64,000 nt of DNA. It comes from Phocaeicola coprophilus. Lineage in GTDB: Bacteria; Bacteroidota; Bacteroidia; Bacteroidales; Bacteroidaceae. Below the pieces are notes generated by a model that saw only the letters and a program-made list of their open reading frames with translations, was not told where the DNA came from and made no database searches. Position 1 is the stretch's first letter; each line of letters starts with the position of its first letter. The stretch is from contig JACJJM010000010.1 in NCBI GenBank assembly GCA_016900015.1, positions 56,345-120,344 of the forward strand, written 5' to 3'. The position numbers were made by a program, and so were the translations under genes. Positions 8,688 through 17,193 of this stretch are shown here, piece by piece.

Positions 8688-9257
8688 ATGACTGTAAATG
8701 AAGATATAAAGCAGGCATGCGCTGTCATGGAACGTGGCGGAGTGATACTTTATCCGACTGACACAGTGTGGGGTATCGGATGTGACGCGACAAACGAAGA
8801 AGCCGTGCGCCGGGTGTATGACATCAAGCATCGTGCCGACAGCAAGGCCATGCTGGTGCTGGTCGACTCGGAAGCGAAAGTGGAGTTCTATGTTCGTGAA
8901 GTGCCGCCTGTGGCGTGGGATTTGATTGAACTGTCGACCCGTCCGCTGACCATCATCTATGACGGGGCACGCAATCTGGCTCCCAACTTGCTGGCCGAGG
9001 ACGGGAGTGTGGGCATACGTGTCACGAACGAACCTTTCTCCAAGCAGTTGTGCATGCGTTTCAAGCGTGCCATCGTGTCGACGTCGGCCAACATCAGCGG
9101 CCGTCCGGCTCCGTCCATCTTTGCCGACATCGATGAGGAAATCAAGGCTGCCGTGGATTATGTGGTGGAAAGCCGGCGTGACGAGACAGACCGTCCTTCC
9201 CCTTCGAGTATCATCAAACTGGGAGCAGGCGGCCTCGTGAAGGTAATCCGTGAATGA
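8688..9257 (+). CDS. tsaC: L-threonylcarbamoyladenylate synthase (YrdC/Sua5 family)
   Basis: 189 aa, a single YrdC domain without the extra C-terminal Sua5 domain. Makes threonylcarbamoyl-AMP from threonine, bicarbonate and ATP, the first step of t6A37 modification of tRNAs decoding ANN codons. Visible family motifs are ILYPTDTVWGIGCDA near residues 19-33, KHRADSKAM and, near the end, the SxSSI-like stretch RPSPSSIIKLG. ATG 8688 follows a well-placed promoter. The CLC gene begins 13 nt after the stop, so they are probably one operon continuing to fmt. Confidence 0.9.
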   Translation: MTVNEDIKQACAVMERGGVILYPTDTVWGIGCDATNEEAVRRVYDIKHRADSKAMLVLVDSEAKVEFYVREVPPVAWDLIELSTRPLTIIYDGARNLAPNLLAEDGSVGIRVTNEPFSKQLCMRFKRAIVSTSANISGRPAPSIFADIDEEIKAAVDYVVESRRDETDRPSPSSIIKLGAGGLVKVIRE

Positions 9258-9270
9258 AGGAGGCGCGTGC

Positions 9271-11067
9271 ATGAACATGACAGACTATCGCGCGTCGCTC
9301 TATCACCGCGTCTTGAGATGGCGCGAGGAACATATCAGCGAAAAGCGTTTCATACTCATACTGAGTTTTCTGGTCGGCATCTTCACGGCGCTTGCCGCTT
9401 GGGTGCTGAAATGGATTATCCACCTCATCGAGACTTTCCTGACGGAGAATTTTGATGTCACACAGGCCAACGGCCTCTATTTGCTTTATCCTGTGGTCGG
9501 CATATTCCTGACTGGTCTCTTCGTGCGCTATATCGTGCGCGATGACATCAGCCATGGTGTGACGAAGATACTTTATGCCATATCCCGCAGGCAGGCACGC
9601 ATCAAACGTCACAACGTCTGGTCGTCGGTCGTGGCCAGTGGCATTACCATCGGGTTTGGAGGGTCTGTGGGGGCTGAGGCTCCCATCGTGCTTACAGGCT
9701 CGGCCATCGGGTCGAACCTGGGCCGTGTCTTCCACATGGAGCACAAGACGCTGATGCTTCTCGTGGGATGTGGTGCTGCAGGAGCGGTGGCCGGCATTTT
9801 CAAGGCTCCCATCGCCGGACTGGTGTTCACGCTTGAAGTGCTGATGATTGACTTGACGATGGCGTCCTTATTGCCGTTGCTGATTTCTTGCGTCACGGCT
9901 GCGACCTTTTCCTACATCACTACGGGCACGGAGGCCATGTTTAACTTCCATCTGGACAATCCCTTTGTCATCGAACGCATTCCTTATGCCATCCTCTTGG
10001 GCATCGCCTGCGGACTGGTGTCGCTCTATTTCACGCGGGCCATGGACCATGTGGAGGATATTTTCCGCCGGTATAGCAATCCCTATGTGAAACTTGCCAT
10101 CGGAGGTGTGATGCTGAGTGTGCTCATTTTCCTCTTTCCTCCGCTCTATGGGGAAGGCTACACCACTATCAATCTTTTGCTCAACGGCACGACGCTGGCC
10201 GATTGGGAGAGTGTGATGGACAATTCGCTCTTCTACGGTCATGGCAATCTGTTGCTCTTATACCTGTTATTAATAGTGCTCTTCAAGGTGTTTGCCTCCA
10301 GCGCGACCAATGGTGGCGGTGGTTGTGGTGGAATCTTCGCACCCAGCTTGTTCTTGGGGTGTATCACCGGATTCATCTTCGCCCGTTTCTGCAACCAGTT
10401 CGACCTCGGTCCTTATATTCCCGAAAAGAACTTTGCCCTTTTGGGCATGGCCGGCCTGATGTCGGGCGTGATGCACGCTCCGCTGACAGGCATTTTCCTG
10501 ATAGCCGAGCTGACGGGCGGGTATGACTTGTTTCTGGCGTTGATGATTGTGTCGGTGAGTGCCTACTTGACGATCATCGTGTTCGAACCTCACAGCATCT
10601 ATTCCATGCGTCTGGCCAAGCGGGGCGAACTGCTTACGCACCACAAGGATAAAGCCGTGCTTACGCTGATGAATGTGGAAAATGTGGTGGAGACCGACTT
10701 TGCACGCGTCAGTCCTGAGATGGATTTGGGACAGATGGTGCAGATGATTTCGAAGACTAACCGCAACTTGTTCCCCGTGGTCGACGGTAAGGGCGTCTTG
10801 CTGGGAATCGTGCGGCTGGATGACATCCGTAATATCATGTTCCGGCAGGAACTTTATCATCGTTTCAAGGTAGAGACTTTCATGGTGTCGCCTCCGGCAA
10901 GGGTTCTTATTAATGATTCGATGGACATCGTGATGCGCAAGTTTGACGACACGAAAGCCTGGAATCTGCCGGTGGTGGATGAAGGAGGAAGGTATATGGG
11001 CTTCATCTCGAAGTCGAAGATATTCAATAACTACCGCCAAGTGTTGGTCGAATTCTCGGCGGAATAA
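9271..11067 (+). CDS. CLC-family chloride channel/antiporter with CBS domains
   Basis: 598 aa integral inner-membrane protein. The transmembrane part (about residues 25-430) has CLC signature loops: GFGGSVGAEAP with the Glu of the gating motif, and GGGGCGGIFAPSLFLG (the GxFxP selectivity loop). The C-terminal 150 residues form two CBS repeats (MNVENVVETDFARVSPEM..., MVSPPARVLINDSMDIV...), usually nucleotide-sensing. Start ATG 9271 is preferred over GTG 9250, which overlaps tsaC, because AAGGAGG (9258-9264) lies 6 nt upstream, an unusually good Shine-Dalgarno for this group. Transports chloride or another small anion, possibly with proton exchange; ion not determined. Confidence 0.92.
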   Translation: MNMTDYRASLYHRVLRWREEHISEKRFILILSFLVGIFTALAAWVLKWIIHLIETFLTENFDVTQANGLYLLYPVVGIFLTGLFVRYIVRDDISHGVTKILYAISRRQARIKRHNVWSSVVASGITIGFGGSVGAEAPIVLTGSAIGSNLGRVFHMEHKTLMLLVGCGAAGAVAGIFKAPIAGLVFTLEVLMIDLTMASLLPLLISCVTAATFSYITTGTEAMFNFHLDNPFVIERIPYAILLGIACGLVSLYFTRAMDHVEDIFRRYSNPYVKLAIGGVMLSVLIFLFPPLYGEGYTTINLLLNGTTLADWESVMDNSLFYGHGNLLLLYLLLIVLFKVFASSATNGGGGCGGIFAPSLFLGCITGFIFARFCNQFDLGPYIPEKNFALLGMAGLMSGVMHAPLTGIFLIAELTGGYDLFLALMIVSVSAYLTIIVFEPHSIYSMRLAKRGELLTHHKDKAVLTLMNVENVVETDFARVSPEMDLGQMVQMISKTNRNLFPVVDGKGVLLGIVRLDDIRNIMFRQELYHRFKVETFMVSPPARVLINDSMDIVMRKFDDTKAWNLPVVDEGGRYMGFISKSKIFNNYRQVLVEFSAE

Positions 11068-11082
11068 CAAACGTAAAGGTCT

Positions 11083-12057
11083 ATGGAAAAGCAAGATTTA
11101 AGGATTGTCTATATGGGTACGCCCGAGTTTGCTGTGGAGAGCCTGCGGCGTCTGGTCGAGGGCGGCTACAATGTGGTCGGCGTAGTGACCATGCCCGACA
11201 AGCCGATGGGCCGTCATGGCAGTGTGTTGCAGGCAAGTCCGGTGAAACAATATGCCGAGTCGAAGGGGTTGAAGGTGTTGCAGCCTGTCCGCCTGAAAGA
11301 CGAAGGATTCGTGGAAGAGCTTCGTTCGTTGAGGGCTGACTTGCAGATAGTCGTGGCTTTTCGGATGCTTCCGGAGGTGGTATGGAGCATGCCGCCTTTA
11401 GGGACGTTCAATCTGCATGCCTCCCTCTTGCCGCAGTATCGTGGTGCTGCTCCCATCAACTGGGCTGTCATCAATGGCGACACCGAGACTGGCATTACGA
11501 CATTTTTCCTGCAACATGAGATAGACACGGGGCAGATTATCCAGCAAGTGCGTGTCCCTATCGCGGATACGGACAATGTAGGCATCGTGCATGACAAGCT
11601 CATGATGTTGGGCGGTCAGTTGGTCGTGGAGACGGTTGACAATATCCTTTCTGGGACGGTGAAAGCCATTCCCCAGGAACAATTTATGAAAGAAAATGAG
11701 GAACTTCGTCCTGCGCCTAAGATTTTCAAGGATACTTGTCGCATGGATTGGAGCAAACCGTTGAAGCAGGTTTATGACTTTGTGCGTGGTTTGTCACCCT
11801 ATCCGGCAGCGTGGACGGAGTTGGTGCAACCCGATGGGCATCGTCTTGTGTTGAAGATTTATGAAGCTGTAAAGGTGCCGGCCATGCATGCATTGCCTCA
11901 CGGAAGTGTACATACAGATGGGAAAACCTTTTTCCATGTTGCTGTGGAGGGAGGCTATTTGAGTTTGTTGACTTTGCAGTTGGCCGGGAAGAAGCGTATG
12001 GGTGTGGCTGATTTCTTGCGTGGATACCGGCTTGCAGATACATATCATGTGGAGTAA
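11083..12057 (+). CDS. fmt: Methionyl-tRNA formyltransferase
   Basis: 324 aa cytoplasmic enzyme that formylates initiator Met-tRNA with 10-formyl-THF. IVYMGTPEFAV at the N-terminus, the folate-site NLHASLLPQYRGAAPINWAVINGD (family HxSLLPxxRG and Asn/Asp catalytic residues) and the Fmt C-terminal domain are present; length is typical. It begins 15 nt after the CLC stop and is the last gene before a strong terminator, so tsaC-clc-fmt is likely one transcript. The first and third genes both act on tRNA. Confidence 0.95.
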   Translation: MEKQDLRIVYMGTPEFAVESLRRLVEGGYNVVGVVTMPDKPMGRHGSVLQASPVKQYAESKGLKVLQPVRLKDEGFVEELRSLRADLQIVVAFRMLPEVVWSMPPLGTFNLHASLLPQYRGAAPINWAVINGDTETGITTFFLQHEIDTGQIIQQVRVPIADTDNVGIVHDKLMMLGGQLVVETVDNILSGTVKAIPQEQFMKENEELRPAPKIFKDTCRMDWSKPLKQVYDFVRGLSPYPAAWTELVQPDGHRLVLKIYEAVKVPAMHALPHGSVHTDGKTFFHVAVEGGYLSLLTLQLAGKKRMGVADFLRGYRLADTYHVE

Positions 12058-12073
12058 TAGATAAACCTTGATA

Positions 12074-12105
12074 AAAAAAGCCCTGTTTCACAACAGGGCT
12101 TTTTT
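12074..12105. terminator. Strong rho-independent terminator after fmt
   Basis: Perfect 14-bp arms AAAAAAGCCCTGTT (12074-12087) and AACAGGGCTTTTTT (12092-12105) around a TCAC loop. The A-run/T-run symmetry makes it usable from both strands, serving fmt and the convergent NigD-like gene. Confidence 0.92.
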
Positions 12106-12165
12106 GTCACCACTACTTTCGTTGTAAAGGCAGTGGATAGTTTAGTAAGTGAAAGAGAGTATTAA

Positions 12166-12942
12166 TTATTTAGTTTTTGTGTTAGAAAAGTCTGAGATGC
12201 TATACATCTTCGCATTCTGATTATTTTGAGTTTCATTATCGTTTTCCAAGTCGTAGGTAATGATGGTCTCGACGTTGTTGCCTTCATTTACCTTGATGGA
12301 CAGTCGTTTGGTCTTTCCTTCACTGTATCCAGGAATGCTTTCCAAGGGGAATGCGGCCCAGCCCCATTGTGTAAAGCGTGGATGGTCGCCTTCGTTGTTG
12401 TGTCGGAACTCCATGTGAAGCGTACCGTCGGCATCGGGCTCAGCATTGTCACCCACCGTAATCAGGTTGATGAAATGTTTGATGTCGGAATGATTGCCAC
12501 GGACCATGAAATAGAAGTTGATGTGTTTCGGGCTTGTCATGATTCGGTTGATGACAATAGGGTCGTTGCCGATGCTGTCGTTCTTTGTTTCGTCATCAGC
12601 AGGCATTTGATAGACGTCCTTTGTCAACACACGATAGATGTCATACAGCTCGACGCCGTAATTGGAGCGGTTGTCCTTGTCGATGAAATTGAAGGCTGCG
12701 ATGATACGTTGGTTTTCGTTGTCCGCATCAAAAGAAGCCAGCAGTCCCGGGTTTTCAGGTATCAGTTCCCCACAGTTGTCACTTTGCAGGATTAGGCGGC
12801 CATCTTCATTTTCGACAGTTGCCATGTCTGTGTAGTAAGTAAAGTCGTCATCGTCACAAGCGATGAATGTCGGAAGAGTCAACAGGCTCAACAGACCGAC
12901 TATAAAAGTTCTTGTTTTCATAAGCTTCCTATAGTTTTTCAT
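12166..12942 (-). CDS. NigD-like lipoprotein
   Basis: 258 aa. An N-terminal hydrophobic signal ends in a lipobox-like TFIAC; the Cys is followed by DDDD, an acidic stretch common on exported Bacteroides lipoproteins. The rest resembles the NigD family: a first small beta domain (EDGRLILQSDNCGELIPE...) and a C-terminal beta sandwich (FRHNNEGD..., IKVNEGN). The function of NigD-type proteins is not settled. ATG 12942 or 12921 (MKTRTF) could be the start; the second gives a more standard signal peptide. It diverges from the ECF sigma gene, 150 nt away, and may belong to its regulon (inference). Confidence 0.65.
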   Translation of the reverse strand: MKNYRKLMKTRTFIVGLLSLLTLPTFIACDDDDFTYYTDMATVENEDGRLILQSDNCGELIPENPGLLASFDADNENQRIIAAFNFIDKDNRSNYGVELYDIYRVLTKDVYQMPADDETKNDSIGNDPIVINRIMTSPKHINFYFMVRGNHSDIKHFINLITVGDNAEPDADGTLHMEFRHNNEGDHPRFTQWGWAAFPLESIPGYSEGKTKRLSIKVNEGNNVETIITYDLENDNETQNNQNAKMYSISDFSNTKTK

Positions 12943-13051
12943 TTCTGTGTTGCTTTTTTGCTTTCTGCCTTAAAAATGTGGCAATGCCCGAAATACTGCA
13001 CGTACAAGTGTTAAAGCTTGTTATTGAAAAAAAGTTCCCAATGCGGTGCAG

Positions 13052-13059
13052 TATTTTTG
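13052..13059 (+). promoter_or_regulatory. -7 box upstream of the ECF sigma gene
   Basis: TATTTTTG is an exact match to TAnnTTTG, 36 nt before the proposed GTG start at 13095. No convincing -33 TTTG is visible at the usual distance, so a different sigma factor, perhaps the ECF factor itself, may help at this site. Confidence 0.4.
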
Positions 13060-13094
13060 TGCTCTTATCATTTACCTATAAAAACAAGAAACAC

Positions 13095-13649
13095 GTGTTG
13101 CAGAAATTAAGTGAGAAGGAGTTGGCAGAAGGCTGTCGGAAGGGTGACAATGTAGCCCGGAAGCAATTGTATGAGCAATATGCAGATTTGCTGATGGCTG
13201 TTTGTATGCGCTACTCCGGTGACCGTGACACAGCGCAAGACATTCTTCATGATGGCTTTTTGAAGGCTTTTCGCTCATTTGGGCAATTCCAATACATGGG
13301 TGAAGGCTCGTTGCGGGCCTGGTTGACCCGCATCATGGTCAATGGAGCTTTGGAGGCATTGCGCAAGCGGAATGTACTTAATGAGCAGCCCATCGAGGAA
13401 TTGCCGGATGACATAGAGGATGAAGAAGATTTGGAATTGATACCGCAAGCCGTATTGATGCAGTTCATCCAGGAATTGCCGGATGGCTACCGCACGGTGT
13501 TTAACTTGTATGTGTTTGAAGAAAAGAGTCATAAAGAAATAGCCGAAATCCTGGGCATCACGGAACATACATCTTCGTCCCAGTTCTTTCGGGCGAAGAA
13601 ACTGCTGATGAAAAAGATTTCGGAGTATTTAAAGCGTGAAGACTTATGA
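13095..13649 (+). CDS. ECF-type RNA polymerase sigma factor
   Basis: 184 aa. Region 2 is YEQYADLLMAVCMRYSGDRDTAQDILHDGFLKAF and region 4 is LPDGYRTVFNLYVFEEKSHKEIAEILGITEHTSSSQ with its helix-turn-helix. The frame stays open upstream to 12978, but there is no ATG near the conserved start; GTG 13095 or TTG 13098 (LQKLSEKELAEGC) fits the family, and the -7 box at 13052 argues against the longer form. It overlaps the next gene by ATGA, so sigma factor and membrane partner are coupled. The target genes are unknown. Confidence 0.88.
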   Translation: MLQKLSEKELAEGCRKGDNVARKQLYEQYADLLMAVCMRYSGDRDTAQDILHDGFLKAFRSFGQFQYMGEGSLRAWLTRIMVNGALEALRKRNVLNEQPIEELPDDIEDEEDLELIPQAVLMQFIQELPDGYRTVFNLYVFEEKSHKEIAEILGITEHTSSSQFFRAKKLLMKKISEYLKREDL

Positions 13650-14896
13650 GCAAAGAAAAAGATAAATGGTCAAAGAGTTGGAAAGAACGACTGGGCGACT
13701 ACCAAGAGCCTGCTCCTGCCGATTTGTGGGCTGAACTGGAACGGGAGTTGAACACTCCGCGTGTCATTCCGTTCTATCGCCGCTATGCAGCTGTTGCCGC
13801 GATTGCTTCGATTGTGGTGCTTTCGGGAGTAGCTGTATGGTGGCTGAATACGTCATCCTCGGACTATGTCCGGCAAGTGTCTGAGACGGTGGCAGCCGTT
13901 GCGCCTTTGGAAGAAGACAAAGTGCCGACTTCGCAAGAGAAGACGGTCATAACTCCTGATCGGATACCGGAGCCTGTTGCTGTCCGTTTGGCCAAGGCCG
14001 AACCCGTAGAAGCAATGATGCTTATGACTCCGCAGGCTGTGCCGGAAGAGAAGCAGGAGATGGCAATCAAAGAAGAACCTGCCGATGAGCAGAAAACGGC
14101 AGAGGCTGTCGAAGAGAAAAGTCCAAGGACTGTTCGTAAGGGAGGATATACCTATGATTTCAGTTCCACAGACACACGCAGACAGACGTCGAAACACAAG
14201 TCACAAAACCGCTGGGCTGTGGGCGTCTCTGTAGGAAATGCTCCCATCGGAACAAGCAGCCAGGGTGTGGGCTATAAAAACTTGTCGCAGGAACGTGGCT
14301 TGATGCAAATCATGCCCAACGAGATGATGACAGCGAGCGCATACACGCAGCTGGTGTCTCACAACTTGGACAATACGGTCCATTCCAAGACCAAACACAA
14401 AATGCCTGTCACGGTGGGAGTGTCAGTGCGTTGGCATTTGAATGACCGTTGGGCTCTTGAGAGCGGATTGACGTATACAAAGCTGTCGTCAGAACTATGG
14501 TCCGGCTCAGAGTCTGATTTTTATGAAAGCGACCAAAAACTCCATTATGTGGGCATTCCCGTAAAGGCGAGCTACAAGCTGTGGGAAAACAAGCTCTTCG
14601 CCTTTTATGTCTCGGCCGGGGGTGCAGTGGAAAAGTGCGTCTCCGGAAAGGTCAATACGACTTACACGGTAAACGGCCTGGTGGAAGGACAAGAGCAGGA
14701 AGATTTGAAAGTCAAGGAACTGCAATGGTCGACTTCTGCGGCCGTGGGTGCGCAAGTGAAGCTGACTCCTCACCTGGGCTTATACGTCGAGCCGAGCCTG
14801 AGTTACTATTTCAAGGACGGCAGTTCGATAGAGACGATTCGAAAAGAACATCCATTGAACTTCAATTTGCAGACGGGACTTCGTCTGACGTATTAA
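13646..14896 (+). CDS. Sigma-factor partner: anti-sigma-like N-terminus fused to a PorT-like beta-barrel domain
   Basis: 416 aa. About 45 cytoplasmic residues with PAPADLWAELEREL, a motif frequent in Bacteroidales anti-sigma proteins, precede one transmembrane helix (YAAVAAIASIVVLSGVAVWWL, about residues 47-67). A low-complexity acidic/Glu-Pro linker reaches to about residue 155. The last 230 residues have alternating beta strands ending in NFNLQTGLRLTY with a terminal aromatic, as in outer-membrane barrel (OMP_b-brl_2) domains. It overlaps the ECF sigma gene by 4 nt. Probably the cognate regulator, linking an envelope signal to the sigma factor; this role is inferred from position. Confidence 0.75.
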   Translation: MSKEKDKWSKSWKERLGDYQEPAPADLWAELERELNTPRVIPFYRRYAAVAAIASIVVLSGVAVWWLNTSSSDYVRQVSETVAAVAPLEEDKVPTSQEKTVITPDRIPEPVAVRLAKAEPVEAMMLMTPQAVPEEKQEMAIKEEPADEQKTAEAVEEKSPRTVRKGGYTYDFSSTDTRRQTSKHKSQNRWAVGVSVGNAPIGTSSQGVGYKNLSQERGLMQIMPNEMMTASAYTQLVSHNLDNTVHSKTKHKMPVTVGVSVRWHLNDRWALESGLTYTKLSSELWSGSESDFYESDQKLHYVGIPVKASYKLWENKLFAFYVSAGGAVEKCVSGKVNTTYTVNGLVEGQEQEDLKVKELQWSTSAAVGAQVKLTPHLGLYVEPSLSYYFKDGSSIETIRKEHPLNFNLQTGLRLTY

Positions 14897-14904
14897 AAGA
14901 ATGC

Positions 14905-14935
14905 ATATATTTGCAAATAAAAACTGCAAATATAT
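14905..14935. promoter_or_regulatory. Perfect 11-bp inverted repeat holding mirrored -7 boxes before rpe
   Basis: Arms ATATATTTGCA (14905-14915) and TGCAAATATAT (14925-14935) flank a 9-nt AT-rich loop. The left arm contains an exact forward -7 box TATATTTG (14906-14913); the right arm contains the same box on the minus strand and runs into the first two bases of the ATG at 14934. It may be an operator, a bidirectional promoter or an RNA hairpin. There is no T-run, so it is not a standard terminator. Confidence 0.6.
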
Positions 14936-15587
14936 GGCTACATGCATGATTGCCCCTTCTCTCTTGTCGGCCAACTTTGCCAACTTGCAGGCTGACTTGG
15001 AGATGATAAACCGGAGTGAAGCTGACTGGCTTCATCTGGATGTGATGGATGGCGTGTTTGTTCCGAATATCTCTTTCGGTTTCCCTGTATTGAAACATGT
15101 CGCCCGACTATGCACAAAACCGCTTGATGTGCATCTGATGATTGTAAATCCTGAAAAGTTTATTCCTGAAGTGAAAGCTCTTGGTGCTTACATGATGAAT
15201 GTGCACCAGGAGGCTTGCCTGCATTTGCACCGAACAGTGCAGCAGATTAAGGAAGCCGGCATGAAGGCCGGTGTCACTCTCAATCCGGCTACGCCTGTTT
15301 CCGTCTTGGAAGACATCATCGGCGAAGTGGACATGGTCTTGCTGATGAGTGTGAATCCGGGATTTGGCGGACAGAAGTTCATTGAAAACACATTGAAGAA
15401 AGTGCGTGACTTGCGTGCTTTGATGGAACGCTCAGGAGCTCATCCGCTGATAGAAGTCGACGGAGGCGTAAATCCTGACACGGCCAAGCGCCTGGTTGAG
15501 GCCGGGGCTGACATGCTGGTGGCAGGAAACGCCGTGTTTGGGGCTGACGACCCGGAAGCGATGATTCATCGGTTGCGTAACAGTTAA
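14934..15587 (+). CDS. rpe: Ribulose-phosphate 3-epimerase
   Basis: 217 aa (215 if ATG 14940 is not used and 214 from ATG 14946). Interconverts ribulose-5-P and xylulose-5-P in the pentose phosphate pathway. TIM-barrel motifs of the family are clear: IAPSLLSANFANL, LHLDVMDGVFVPNISFG with metal-binding His/Asp, HLMIVNPEKF, LMSVNPGFGGQKF and EVDGGVNPDTA. An upstream in-frame ATG at 14901 lies inside the palindrome and upstream of the likely transcription start, so it is rejected. ComEC follows after 13 nt, suggesting an operon. Confidence 0.94.
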   Translation: MATCMIAPSLLSANFANLQADLEMINRSEADWLHLDVMDGVFVPNISFGFPVLKHVARLCTKPLDVHLMIVNPEKFIPEVKALGAYMMNVHQEACLHLHRTVQQIKEAGMKAGVTLNPATPVSVLEDIIGEVDMVLLMSVNPGFGGQKFIENTLKKVRDLRALMERSGAHPLIEVDGGVNPDTAKRLVEAGADMLVAGNAVFGADDPEAMIHRLRNS

Positions 15588-15600
15588 AAAACTTGCATCT

Positions 15601-17166
15601 GTGTCTGCTGCCGCGAGCTGGTTGGAGAAATATCCTTTCTTGCGATTTGATATTCCTTTGATAATCGGCATTGCGTCGGTTAATGCCGGCATGATGATTC
15701 ATGAAGGGACACTGCTTGCCGTTATGGCAGGCTGTGTCCTTTTTTTGTTGGTTTCGATGTGCCGAAAAGGAGGACGTGTGTCCTATCGTCACCGTTGGGT
15801 GTTCGGTTGGGTGCTGGCTGTCGTCCTGTTTTGTCTGGGTGCTTGGCGGACAGAGAGCCGCTATCGTGAAGTCCGGCCGGAATGGAGCGTGGAGGAACGG
15901 CCTTACCGTGGATGGGTGTCGGGCATTTCGGAGGAAAAGAAAAGGAGTCGCATGGTGCCTGTGGAAGTTGACGGCAGGGAAGTGTTGCTCTATTTGCCGA
16001 AAGATTCCCTTTCGGCGCAGTTGACGTGCGGCGATGAAGTGCTTTTTTATGCGCGAATCCGACCGCCGCACAACTGGGGCGACATCGGTTTTGACTATGC
16101 AACCTATCTCTTGCGGCAAGGCATCAGCGGGACTGCTTTTGCCGCTGCCGGACGGTGGCAGAAGGGAGATGACGTGCGACCACTGACGTGGAAGCAGCAG
16201 GCCTTGCTCTTGCGCGAGCAGCTTGTCGGCCGCTATCGGGCGTGGGGGCTCGAAGGCGACGGGCTGTCGGTGATTGCAGCCTTGACGCTGGGGGACAAGA
16301 GTGAGCTTGATGCCGGCTTGAAGCAGAGCTATTCCGTCTCCGGGGCCAGTCATATCTTGGCTTTGTCGGGTTTGCATCTGAATATGGTGGCGGGTGTGCT
16401 GAGCCTGTTGTTGCTCTTTCGGCTGGGACGGGGATGGAGCCGATGGGCGAGGGGACTGCTCATCGTGGCCGCCTTGTGGGCCTACGCTTATGTCACGGGG
16501 CTGTCCGGTTCGGTCGTGCGTTCGGCCGTGATGTTTACTGTGTTTGTCGCTGGACGTTGCCTGGAGCGTGACGGGCTGTCGCTCAACACCTTGTCGCTCG
16601 CAGCCTTTGCCATGTTGCTCTATGAGCCTTTCTATCTCTTCGATGTCGGTTTCCAGTTGTCTTTCTTGGCCGTGTCGGGCATTGTCCTGTTCATGCCTGT
16701 CTTCCAGCGGTGGATGTTTTTGACGCGATTCCGTGCAGCCCGTTATGTGCAGGAACTCGTCTGGGTGTCGATGGCTGCACAGTTGGGCGTAGCGCCGCTG
16801 GTGATTTACTATTTTGACAGTTTCCCTTCCTATTTTCTGTTGACCAATCTGGTTGTCGTGCCCCTTTCAGGCATTGTCCTCGTCGTGTCGCTGGCTTTGT
16901 GGATGGTCGCGTGGTGGCCTGCGGTGCATGAGCTCATGGTCGCGCTGCTTCGTTTCCTGCTCCAGCTCATGAATGAGGTTGTCGTCGGGATTAGCCACCT
17001 GCCCGGTGCGTCTTTCGGGCTTTCTTTTTCTGCGCTTGACGTGCTGTTGTGCTATTGGGTTTTGGCCTGCCTGCTGGTGTTTCATCATGTCCGTTCGGCC
17101 CGCTCCCTGTCCGTGATGCTTTCCGGAGTCTGCATCGGTCTGGTGATGAGCTTCTTTACCGCTTGA
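15601..17166 (+). CDS. comEC: ComEC/Rec2-family DNA-uptake membrane protein (short form)
   Basis: 521 aa polytopic protein. An N-terminal region with two or three membrane segments and a small soluble OB-like part (DUF4131 type, about residues 80-190) is followed by the Competence domain with GASHILALSGLHLNMVAGVLSL and SVVRSAVMFTVF. It has no C-terminal metallo-beta-lactamase domain, so if functional in DNA uptake another nuclease would be needed. The start is GTG 15601, the only start codon compatible with the conserved KYPFLRFDIPL segment. It follows rpe by 13 nt. Shorter than many Bacteroidales relatives (about 650-700 aa from memory). Confidence 0.85.
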   Translation: MSAAASWLEKYPFLRFDIPLIIGIASVNAGMMIHEGTLLAVMAGCVLFLLVSMCRKGGRVSYRHRWVFGWVLAVVLFCLGAWRTESRYREVRPEWSVEERPYRGWVSGISEEKKRSRMVPVEVDGREVLLYLPKDSLSAQLTCGDEVLFYARIRPPHNWGDIGFDYATYLLRQGISGTAFAAAGRWQKGDDVRPLTWKQQALLLREQLVGRYRAWGLEGDGLSVIAALTLGDKSELDAGLKQSYSVSGASHILALSGLHLNMVAGVLSLLLLFRLGRGWSRWARGLLIVAALWAYAYVTGLSGSVVRSAVMFTVFVAGRCLERDGLSLNTLSLAAFAMLLYEPFYLFDVGFQLSFLAVSGIVLFMPVFQRWMFLTRFRAARYVQELVWVSMAAQLGVAPLVIYYFDSFPSYFLLTNLVVVPLSGIVLVVSLALWMVAWWPAVHELMVALLRFLLQLMNEVVVGISHLPGASFGLSFSALDVLLCYWVLACLLVFHHVRSARSLSVMLSGVCIGLVMSFFTA

Positions 17167-17193
17167 GGCCTTTGCGGGAAAAATGCTTCTGAC

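Noticed and set aside
14901..14933. rpe start at ATG 14901
   Set aside because: It overlaps the -7 box; family members begin near MIAPSLLSANF.
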